Shown here one piece after another: positions 24,446 through 34,511 of a stretch of 64,000 bases of DNA. The DNA lies in contig NC_135060.1 in NCBI RefSeq assembly GCF_051014685.1, positions 3,038,001-3,102,000 on the forward strand. The letters are read 5' to 3'. A program made the translations under genes and the position numbers. The stretch's first letter is position 1, and each line of letters begins with the position of its first letter. This DNA is from Ptiloglossa arizonensis. Its lineage: Eukaryota; Arthropoda; Insecta; Hymenoptera; Colletidae. Under the pieces are notes generated by a model, which searched no databases, was not told the origin of the DNA, and saw nothing but the letters and a program-made list of their open reading frames with translations.

Positions 24446-26300
24446 CAGCCTGTTCGTGTTGCTAAGATTTAACTTTTACTCGCAGAGAATACGTTGAATA
24501 TTGGTCGAGTCGATCGATCGTGTAGTTTTTCAAGTACGAATTAACGCAACGGATAATTCTTAAGAAATACAATGGCGGACGGAGCTAGCGCTCGGATAAC
24601 TGACTGTGCGTTGCCCGCTGTTTGTGTTTGTATTTTGCTGTTATTCTGTAAAAGCCTCCGTTACGATGCATGTTTCATCTGTACGCGTACACAGTACACG
24701 TACAATCTCTGCCAGGTTTTACCGCGGAATATTCGAAAACAGATTTTTAATAAAATTTTGTTTCATTTTTTGCCATCGGGACTTACCGCGACGACAGCTT
24801 TTCACAGCGCAATAATTTGTTAATGAACGTCAATTTACCGAACAGCTGCATGCATCGCGCTCCAGCGGGGAATATTTCATCGAAGAGAATTCATTTGGAA
24901 AGTAACTGCTGTCCGGGGGAGGGAACTAAAAAGAGGAACAGTGATCGATTTATCGATGTTTTCGTATAAAACTGATTGTGAGACACACTGGCGTGGAAAT
25001 ACAGCCAAGCTTGTTTGCGTATATTTAACGCGTCGAATGTCGAGTGCGTTTCGCTGGCCTCGTTGACTACGTGAACAATAAATAGAGAAATCACTGTTCA
25101 TTACATGCATCGATGTTATATTAATGTTTAGTCAATTTTCATTTCTGTATCGATGCTAGAATAACCCATTGGAATCAATGACCAAACTAACTGAGACACG
25201 ATCAGATAGGTCCATTTATTTACAGTTGTTTATCGCAAAGTGTATATGACTAGATATTGACTTGTAATGTATCTTCAATTTCTGTTAATAGTTAAAAGGG
25301 AAGTATGTACAAGTTTCAAAGTCATTTCAAGATCAAGTTATCGTGGACTAGAATTCTTCTTTGTGTTAGTTACGAGTCAGTAACTTCATACGTAACGAAG
25401 TATAGCTGTGAATGGTAAAATTCATCTTGAAAAATGAACCGATAATATTTCTTTTTGGAAAAGAAACTTGCTTCAAATGCAGTGTCGTGTTTCGTGAATC
25501 TACGTAAAAATTTCTATGGGAATTTATCTTAGGGTTTGGAGAAACACTGAATCACATTTTGAAGTACACCGAAGGCTAGAATTTTGCAAAACAGAATATT
25601 CTTGGGCTCGATGTTGGACGCGTTCATTGTCACAAAGAGACTCTTGGCCTAAATAAATGTCTACAACCAGTTGATAATCAGCGATGCTCCTGACTCATCA
25701 GTTTAGTGTCTGTTGGCACAGAACCTTCCTCGTAAACAAGCGCAATTATATTTCTAGCTCCGTGTAGATATATATTCACCATGCTTGGATAGTGCCACGT
25801 ACGTTGCAAGTATCAATAATCGTTTATCAACGTTGAATTGTATCGTATTAACTCAATTAGCATTGTCAAATAGAATTACTCATTTTCACCTAACATAACA
25901 AGGATGAGTTATATTTACAAAGATACATTTCGAACACACGAATGAAATTAGTAAACGTTTTCTCGTGCGTCGAATTTTTTTTTTATTCTTTCAATGTTTA
26001 TCTTTGTACCTTACAATACTCGTACTTTGAAATTATTTCAGATTATTTTCCAAAACTTTTTACACAGATACGTGAAAGACGAAATTCAGCGACGTGAATG
26101 CACAACGATTAAATCTATCTCTCGGTTATAACAACTACCCACTTAAAAAATTGCGTACTCTATTACAATTGTACAATTGTGCTTTGAATAAACTCGAAAA
26201 AAGACTTGCGTTTACGATGAAACATCAAGTTGAAATTCTTGTTTCTTCGTAATTTTCTGCACTGCTTTTGCAGTTTATATTTTTCAACAAGTTAATCCAC

Positions 26301-26783
26301 CATAAACACGGTGGCGGATTATCGTGCAAGCGATGGAGGCGTACGCCTGAGGCCCTATATGCCCAGGGGCTCCCAAACCAACAAAAGAAGTAATTACATT
26401 ATTTTAAAGCTTTACTTTAGCTCGTATAAAGGTTTTATTTGCACGAAATTAATTAAAAAATATCATTGGTCAAAGTTACGTGAATAATTCATCAATAACG
26501 TTTATTGAAAATGAAGTTACCCGACAATTACATTACGAAAATATTATTGATAAATTTGCTGCTTCGAGAGGTAAAAATCTTCCTTGGAAAGATATCGATC
26601 AATTAAATAAACATATACACATTATATTTTCTATTTCTCTTGCTACAGAAGTAAAAAGTTTACATCGAAATTCGTGCCTCGTGTGTTCGTTTAGATTCAA
26701 GTATTATGCAACGACAGTTAACGCCCTTAAATTTTATTTGCGCCTCAAACTCCTCGAATGCATAATCCGTCGCTACATAAACG
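26301..26783 (+). mobile_element. Internally deleted hAT element with imperfect 8-bp target duplication
   Basis: The element runs 26309-26775 (467 bp). CATAAACA (26301-26308) and CATAAACG (26776-26783) flank it and differ only at the last base; 8-bp target duplications are the hAT signature. The left end CGGTGGCGGATTAT matches the reverse complement of the right end, TAGCGACGGATTAT, at 10 of 14 positions. Both sides then have AGGCG at a similar distance. A GTGGCGGATT start followed by a GGGGCCC-like zone is common in hAT elements. The interior keeps only a relic of the transposase C-terminus, so most of the gene has been deleted and the element is non-autonomous. Confidence 0.7.
26453..26700 (+). 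pseudogene. C-terminal relic of a hAT (ZMYM1-like) transposase
   Basis: The frame opens after a stop at 26450. It reads NNSSITFIENEVTRQLHY and then ENIIDKFAASRGKN. This resembles the C-terminal tail of hAT transposases annotated in insects and vertebrates as zinc-finger MYM-type protein 1-like, where a SIENE..KLDYS.LI..FA..KAR pattern closes the protein. The catalytic region, BED/TTF zinc finger and dimerisation core are all absent. The relic lies between the two terminal repeats in the expected orientation, close to the right end. The frame stays open past the element to 26920, but the part beyond 26775 is host flanking DNA. The C-terminal family match is from memory. Confidence 0.5.
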
Positions 26784-27585
26784 TAACTAGAGTTACGTAT
26801 TCGGTTACCACAAAGTGTATATTCCACCTATTATTTCGATTGGAGATTAAATTGACCTCATTTTACCAATTATGTAACAAGAATTTCACCCTACCAATTG
26901 AGCGTTTTACGACTATCTGAAACACTTCAACGAGTACGAGACATTGGAAACATTGCTGCAACATCACGATTACGAGACTGAATCTATCGGTTATTAACGC
27001 CGATACCGCGATCTGGATTGGTATATGTATCTACTTCTGATTAATGAAACTTACCTGTATAGTCGATAAGCTGGATGTCGAGTACACGTATACATGTTTA
27101 TGTACAAAGAGACGTTTGAATCGAATGAATGCTTCCTTTTACTCGACTAGCTCACGGAGACTGAGGAGTACGAAAGATAAAAAGGCTTCTGGAGTACGAG
27201 AGATCTTTGTTCACTATTCCGCGATAGCTCTACGGTTCGTTCAACTCGAAGGACTTACTGTAAACAAAGCCACGTGACTAGAACAGGGCTGTAACAACCA
27301 AGTACAATACCTGGAAGAAATACAAATACCATCAAATTTATACGAATTATTATTCGCACGAAACATTAGACGTTCTTTTACAGACTTTAACATTTATGAC
27401 AACTTTTCTGTGGGAATCTCGTCATAGATTTGTTAACCGTTCGTTGAATCGTATTCGTGATTCCATCCGCTGACGTTTCAAATTTACGATTTAATCTTGT
27501 CCAGTGACGAAGCGGATCAATAGTATTCTCTCTCGATGACGTATTTTATTTACACAAAGTCTTGTGAATCGAACCTCATAGTGGG

Positions 27586-27833
27586 CGTACGTACAGTGAT
27601 CCGTACGTATCAACTTATACGATTAATCGTACGACGAATTGCAACAGCAATCGCACCGACTTGTCGTACGACCATTTTAACCACATGTGTAACAACCTGT
27701 CGTACAACGTAGTCGTTTTGTGACAGCGACGTGCGACAAGTTTTTATACGTCTTATCGTACGGCAACCTGACACACGGTACGTATCGTTTAAACAGTCGA
27801 TCGTATCAAACGAATCGTACGATTTATCGTACG
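27586..27833. promoter_or_regulatory. Cluster of seven CGTACG palindromes
   Basis: Perfect CGTACG occurs at 27586, 27602, 27628, 27665, 27757, 27816 and 27828. Several copies are extended to TCGTACGA or ATCGTACGAT. A single 6-mer is expected about once in 4 kb, less in AT-rich DNA. It may be a homotypic factor-binding cluster or a decayed simple repeat. Confidence 0.3.
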
Positions 27834-28812
27834 ATAAACCGTCACTTCGTGATCGTACTCACGTTGCAATTAACATTCTTCGTAAACCTAGGACTTCGCG
27901 ATAGCTGATCGATGTTTTTTTAAGCATAGAGAACTCAAGGTTTCGAGTTGGGTTTATGGCAGAACGAAGACAAGACAGGTACATTAAATTTTATGTTCCT
28001 ACCGTTATAAATGCAGATAGAATGCACTGTATCCTGTAGTTCGAATGTAATTTCGACGACATGGTATTCTTAATTATTTTTTATCGATTCTATTAAGGGG
28101 AAACACCAAATTTTGCACCAGAAATATGCCAATAGTTATAATACAAACGTTTCGAAACTGTATTAAAAGAACATACTTTGTACAATACTATAGGAAATTT
28201 TCTTCAAAAAAATATTAATATACATACATAAAAAATATAAGCTACCGAATTTAATGGTCTCAATTGAACATAATTGGAACCAGACGAATGTCGTTGCTGC
28301 TGTATAAATTCACGTACGAATTTGTTAAAACACTGATTTCTCCAGGAACGATAAGTTCTTTTTAAGAAAGAGATGCAAATTTTGCAACAGAAGATCAACA
28401 ATTTTTCTCAAGAAGCATTAGGGAAAGGTGGTATTCCTTTTTAAAGGAATCATTTTTGCTGAAAGATTTCTGTTTGTAAAGAATGCCTTGGAAACCGGAA
28501 CAGAAATAGTAAGATGCAACGAAATGGAAATATGTATGCATGTAGAGAGATGTGTCTGTTTTGAGAGAGAGTGGGGCTCGCGTTAGGTCAGGACTGTTGG
28601 AAATGGACCAAACAGCAGAGGCGACTCTTAAAAAAAATAATATAAAAGACCGTGCAGTGCAGTTTTGTTCATAGAAAGGGAAACTTTGCAGAATCTTAGG
28701 TAACCTCGAAGAAAGTAGTCGCTGTTTAATGAAATGTGTTGAGAATGTTTGAGACGTGTTACGTGTTACAGCTCGTCTTATTTATAATGAAATTATAATA
28801 AAATCATCCGAT

Positions 28813-28884
28813 CGACAAATATTCTACCAAATTATTTCGACAAATATTCTACTAAATTATTTCAACATATATTCTTCTAAAATG
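28813..28884 (+). repeat. 25-bp tandem array, about 2.9 units
   Basis: Units start at 28813, 28838 and 28863 on the pattern CGACAAATATTCTACYAAAT with TATTT added. The first two units differ at one base; the third is more diverged. Confidence 0.85.
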
Positions 28885-30319
28885 CACGACCATTATTTTC
28901 CATGTTCTATTAGAAGTAGCATTAATTGATCGACATTTCTTAACACACTGTGTCTTTTAAATAGTAACAGTTCGGTAGATATTGTCATAAGCAGTGTTAT
29001 TCCTCCTTGAGGATGACAAGTCTCTTCCTCGATGTTATGGTTGCTACTGGCTGATTTGTGACGAATGTTGAGCTCGTTCAGGTATTCCTTGTACCACTTC
29101 GAACAGAAATCTCCCTTGATCTTTCGAATGCCCTGCCAAACAGAAAGTCCAATGGTGTCTGAAATTATACCCCGGTAATAGGTTTAGTGTGACAGCTACG
29201 ATAAGTAAAGTGGACGACGAGAAAAATGTAAGAATTTTTTCCGTAAGAAACATGTTTGGTAGTTCAAAGGGAAACGTGTTTCGAAGTTCAAATAACAAGA
29301 CCGTGTAAATTAAAATCGAGGAGACGGAATAAACGCATTATTGCGCCATGGGAGTTCTATTTTTCCTCAAGCGTTTTATTCTCGTACCGAAATCTGGTTC
29401 AATGGAAACGAGGAGTTCACGAGCGAGATCATGAATGCACGTTACGCTGATTCATCCAATTCGACGAGTAACGTGGCACACAATGGATAACAAACCTTGT
29501 CGATGTTATCAGTTAGAGTTTTTCAAGAGAAACACGAGTACTTCGCCGGGTTACAAAGCGTTTGAAACATCTCCTGTAACGCACAATTACAAACTTTCTT
29601 TCGATCATCATCAGTGAATCCGATTCCAAAAGTCATACGTTTCAAAATTAAACTTCTTCCGCGTTATTCGTTCGAGGAAATATTTTTCAAAAGTACCGCC
29701 GTACGAACCGCTAACGAACTGTGTGGATCGACCCTAACGCTTTATCTATAACTCTAAAACGAGCAGAATAATAAACCGAATGTTTACCCGGTGATCGCTA
29801 TCGGTGATATCGCAGTGACCGAAACATACGAAACGTTTCGATAAATTCCTAACCGAAAAATATTTTCCACTTTAGCCGTACGATTACGTGTTTCATTTAC
29901 CCTAAATTTTACTCGATGTTACCGAATAGTGTTCTCCCGTTACACGAACATCGAAGGGACGTAACTACTCTCTTCTAGCAAGTTAACGTACAATTACTTT
30001 GCTCGAAGTAAAAGTTTAATACGTAAACGTGTACACGCGTAATCCCAGATATATTTTTATCTTCTTTTACTATTACACAGAATTGCGTCACTCGCGCACA
30101 AGTGTACAAATCTTTTAGCGTTATTAGCACATACGTACATAATACTTGACAAGTCTTCCAATTATCGTATTCAACATTTATTCCGAGGAATAAATTATTC
30201 ATTTGCCCTATTAACACCGAGGTACATTCTGTTACGTAAAGTACGAGTTGCTAGTGAAAACAAAAAATAATTCAGGCAACAAGAATTATTTCTTACAATT
30301 CTTTCTTACAATTATTTGC

Positions 30320-30460
30320 TCGCAAACTTTGATTCGTTCAACGTGAAGAAATAGATTCTAATTTTTACCGAACACCTTCTTTACATTCGCTGGCAAACTT
30401 TTATTCGTTCAACGCGAAGAAATAGAATAGACTAGATTCTAATTTTTATCGAACACTTCT
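30320..30460 (+). repeat. Two-copy tandem duplication, unit about 71 bp
   Basis: GCAAACTTTGATTCGTTCAA (30322) recurs as GCAAACTTTTATTCGTTCAA (30393). Both are followed by CGYGAAGAAATAGA, then TTCTAATTTTTAYCGAACAC. The second copy carries a short insertion (ATAGACTAG). Confidence 0.85.
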
Positions 30461-32999
30461 CTCGTTCGAAAGGTTACGTAAATAAAAATTCTAGCCATCT
30501 CAATTGTCGTGGAGTACTCGTTGCTTGGTTCTTCGCAGAAGGAGCGAGCAAGCTTATTCCGTGATGTTTCAGGCCCGACGGTTCGAGCTAGTCACGTGTT
30601 TGCTTACATCTGGGCGGTCGTGCGATCATCCGTTGGCCGCAATCAGTCGCGTCGTTTTCCACGAATGATACGCTCGCGTCTTGACTAAATACTTGACGGC
30701 CGCTGTCACGCATGCGTGATTCCACTCTTTCGACCGCTACATCACCGCCCACTCGACTTATCTGATGTTTGTTTACCTTTAGATCCCGTATCGTGTATTC
30801 GGTAAATATACCTACGTTTATATCGACTTTACTATTAACTTGAACATTCGATTTAACATTTCTTTCGACAATTTTCAATCAATTTCAATGGTTTCAAATT
30901 TTTTTAAATCGAACGAAGTTCTATTTGTCGCACGACGGAAAGATAAATATTAATGAAAATTAGTGGATCAACGTTGGCTACGTCCTTTAGATTCTGAGGA
31001 ATTTTCTGATCCGATCTACCGGTACGATACACATTCCTTTCCAAGAAACCACAATAATGAAACCGACGACACGTTGCAAAAACTTGTATACCGTTGTTAC
31101 TCTGAACGAATACACTCGGAACGACCAATATTTACATCAGAAGTTTATCGTTGCCTATAGATTAGTATGTTGTGTTTGCGAGTACAAGATACGAGAAACA
31201 AAGAATCGGAAAATCGTGAGACGGATGAACAAAAGATCGTGACAAATATATACGTTGAAATGTACGGAAAGATGGGTGATAAAAGTTTTACGACACAGTA
31301 CGCAACTAAAATATACGAAACGAAAGAGAGAAATATTTCGAACGAAAATGCCATTTTTCGGGGCTTCCATTGGGGATACTCTTACCAATGGAGTTTTCAA
31401 CGCTATTTGACATTAAACGATCCAATATGTCGTACAAAAAAATAGACAAACGCAATAAAAAGTGACGATGGAAACGTTAGCCGGTTCAGTGACCTTTTTT
31501 ATCGGTCTTCCGGTTTTTTAATGCGGTTAGGTGACAAACTCTACATACGAATGGTAAAAGAAAAACTACGGTCAAGTACATTAATCATTCCTGCTATCAT
31601 AAATGATACACTGTAATCCCAAGTATGTGTAGGAACGATTCGGGGGACACTTAATAACCGTAAGTGTAATGGTCGTGCAGCGAGAAGGAATATTAAGAAA
31701 TTTTAATCAACCGACAGTACGAGAGGAACACGATGCGAATAATGTTCAACGGCGAACGCAAATTTCTTACTTTTCTCAAAATTTGTGGTAAAAGCTAGTA
31801 ACTTTCGTTCGAGAGCGAAAATGAAGTACAGCGCGGATTTCGTTGCAACGTGTTCTTAAACAATTAACGAATGCAAAGGTAGTTGGTAATTTGCACATTA
31901 CGGAAGGAACAATGAGTCGGCACACATATTTGGACATTAAAAATCGAAACATTCGAACAGAAGTACTCGTAAACTTGGTCTTCGGAATAATTACACGTTT
32001 CAACGAGTTAACGAACTAAAACACCAAGGCAAAATTAATTAAAGAGCGGATTTTATGCGATACGTTGCAGTAGTTGGAAACCCTGTTCCACTATTTCGAC
32101 ATACACGCGGAGTATACGAAACGTAAAATGAAAGATTTCCAAATTTCAAGTGGTTCTGTTTTAATGTAACATTAACAAAGAGGATTGGAATAAAAATATT
32201 CGTTAGGGAAGAATTATCCACGGTATAACTTCCATCCGAACGAGACTCGTTTAATATTCTCCTACTGCATACGAAATCGTTTTCTTTACACATACTCTTT
32301 ATGTACATGCATTATACTTGTATTTTCATTTCCTCTATTGATATTCATACTCCTGCGCCGTCGTGTCTTCCTATTAGATCGAATAGCGATGGTTCTATCG
32401 TAATTCTGTGTCAAGAAGGCTGACAGCGATTGTCACGTGTTCGCGGATAGGTAAAATGAATTCTGAACACGAACTAGCACTCGATCTTTATTACTCACCG
32501 GTTGCACGCCTCTCTTGCAAAGTCTCGCAGTTACAATAGCGGTCGGTTGCTCCCGCGGTTATTGATTTACAAAAATATTCGAAAAATGGTCGCAGATTGG
32601 TGAAATACGTGTACCTTTGCGTTTCGTAATAATACGGCCGTTACACAATGATAATTCAAGTGCGCGCTCCGAACGTTAAAATCGTTGAAGCTGTAACTAA
32701 AAATATACTCGTCCACGTACACGTGTCTCGTCGAAATACTTTCACGAGCGACTGTACGTTCGACCATCCGTGAGTGCAAATGACCTCAAAAGGAAGGAAA
32801 AGAAGAAGTTTTCGATGCAACAGTCGCCTCGTGCATAAACCACCGAAGTGACTCCGCGCACGACCGAAATCGTCGAAAGCGTGGAAGCGCGCTCGAAGGA
32901 AATTCATTGGCCCTCGAGAGATCGTATCGTACGAGGGTGGAGGAAGCGAAGAAAGAAACGACAGACTTATATGCGCACGCGAAACTCATAAGCGGAAAT

Positions 33000-34390
33000 T
33001 GAACGACGTTTGATGCACGACGGGGGTCGGTGGAGGCGGTGCGGTAGCGGATGGAAGGAGAAAAGAGCGAAAGGAGAAGAAACGAAGGTAGGAAGAAGGC
33101 AGAGAGAGCAGGCTCGAACGAAAACAGAAGAGGGGGCGGTGTGGGCGAGACGGGAGGTGGCCGAGGGGTGGGGAGGGAGACTCGTGAGTGCACGAAGAAG
33201 CACGAAGTGACGAGTGGCGGTGGAAGCTTGAGGCGAACGCCGGTTCTCTCACTTGTTGAGTGTCGAGCGACGAACTGAGTCCTACCGTTCGTTCACGGCG
33301 ACCGGTAGAGACAACGGTCGCGTGTTTGCCGTGCGACGTACGACACGATTGGAGCACGACTGTGAACAACGTGAACGGCGCGCGTGCGCAGGTACTTGGA
33401 CGATCGCGCTCGGCCGAAGTACGTGCCCTCGTGACGGTGTGCGGTTCAATCGGTCGATCGATATCACCCCGATCAGTGGCGACGAGTTTTACCAAGATAC
33501 GTGGATACATTGTGCGGTGCACCGGGGGATCGTTGTTTTCACGTTGCACGCCTTATCGTTATTGTTCACGGGCACGGTGGCCAAAAGTTCCTGGAACAGC
33601 GTACGGCATCTATTTTCGAGTGCTCGAGTCACGGTATCTTCGCACCGGCAGTCACTCCGCAACGATCATTCCGACGTATGTATTTGTTTCTAGATCGAGC
33701 CGCGCGCGATCGACCGGCGTCAAATCCGGGCGGTAACATTCGGAAAATGTTCGATCGATCGGAACGTTGACTCGTCGCGGAATCGATGGAAAAAACGTTG
33801 TTTCAGTTCGCAGAGACCGGCCGTCTTATTTCCACAGCCGATTGGGGCGACCGGACAGGTCGATACGTTGCCGCTGTCAGAAACAAACCTCGCTGCAGTT
33901 GCCATCGGCTATTGTTGTTGTCGCGATTGTTCTACGCGGGCATTGCATAAGCATTGTCGACGCGATTACGTAAGACCCAGTTCTTTTGCGAGGAATAAAT
34001 CGTTAAATCGGAGACTGAACGTGCAACATTGTGCGCGACAATCGTAACCGAGATTCGTGCGGTTTCTTTTTTTTCTCACTCCGTGCGAACATCTTTCGTA
34101 TCGGTTATCGTCCGATCGGTTACGATCTTGTGTGATTCGGGTTCGTTGATATTGTATTTGGTTTTTCTCAAAATGTGGAGAAAGTGTAGGGACTGAAAGT
34201 AGAACGGTTCCGTTTACTCTCGACCGTCCGATTTACAATCGTCGGGGAATGCTTTTACAGTGATTGTTGTGAAGTTTCATTTCCGTTTAATCTTGGCGTC
34301 GCGTCTAATAACGAGAATCGATAACGAGGCTGCCGACCGCCAGCCGGTTCAAATTTCCCGCGCACGGTGCACGTGTTGTGATCAGCGACG
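33000..34390 (+). promoter_or_regulatory. GC-rich promoter candidate and 5' untranslated region of the 34391 exon
   Basis: About 33010-33190 is a strongly purine-rich (G and A) tract on this strand, a composition common upstream of insect promoters that use GAGA-type factors. From 33200 to about 33990 the sequence is CpG-dense with many CGATCG and CGTCGA words. No TATA box stands out, as is usual for CpG-rich promoters. Overlapping frames here (158 codons at 33260, 146 at 33253, and 187 on the other strand) compete in the same DNA and none is recognisable, so I treat them as chance. Initiation probably lies within 33.2-34.3 kb, but I cannot fix the site. Confidence 0.45.
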
Positions 34391-34511
34391 ATGGCGATGA
34401 AGAGTCGGAAACAGTACACCGGGCCCAGCTTCGGATCAAAGAGTCATTATCCTGCGATCAGTCAGGCTTACTGGGCACCGCAGCCGCAAAATGTACCTTA
34501 TTCCATCCCAG
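34391..34511 (+). CDS. Probable first coding exon; candidate alternative N-terminus of the CELF gene
   Basis: An ATG in good context (CGACGATGG) opens 40 codons plus one base before a possible donor, CAG followed by GTACTG, at 34512. An in-frame TGA at 34379-34381 lies only three codons upstream, which supports this ATG as a true start. The peptide begins MAMKSRKQYTGPSFGSKSHY and ends AYWAPQPQNVPYSIP. It is polar, rich in Tyr, Pro, Gln and Ser, and has no signal peptide or membrane segment, like the disordered N-termini of many RNA-binding proteins. It leaves a single G in phase 1, as the 49-nt exon does, so both could splice to the same RRM2 exon. The isoform would lack RRM1. The donor is weak at +4 to +6. 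Without splicing the frame runs on to a stop at 34589. I do not recognise the peptide, and it could belong to a nested gene. Confidence 0.55.

Larger units (their letters stand above)
23716..26300 (+). other. Intronic stretch with a hairpin and a mariner-like end
   Basis: A short hairpin lies at 23790-23835 and a possible mariner terminus at 24420-24445. The 83-codon frame at 24572 follows that terminus and is not recognisable as a transposase. The rest is AT-rich DNA in which I see nothing further. Confidence 0.45.
26784..33000 (+). other. Intronic stretch with short repeats
   Basis: It contains a cluster of CGTACG palindromes (27586-27833), a 25-bp array (28813-28884) and a two-copy duplication (30320-30460). 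No exon or RNA gene was recognised. GC content rises from about 32.4 kb towards the GC-rich block at 33 kb. Confidence 0.45.

Noticed and set aside
24572..24823. 83-codon frame downstream of the mariner-like end
   Set aside because: It shows no mariner transposase motif, so it is not annotated as a gene.
32986..33736. Overlapping frames of 187 (minus), 146 and 158 codons (plus)
   Set aside because: All occupy the same CpG-rich DNA where stops are rare. They are Arg/Ser/Pro-rich, have no recognisable domain and contradict one another; this is better read as promoter and 5' untranslated sequence.
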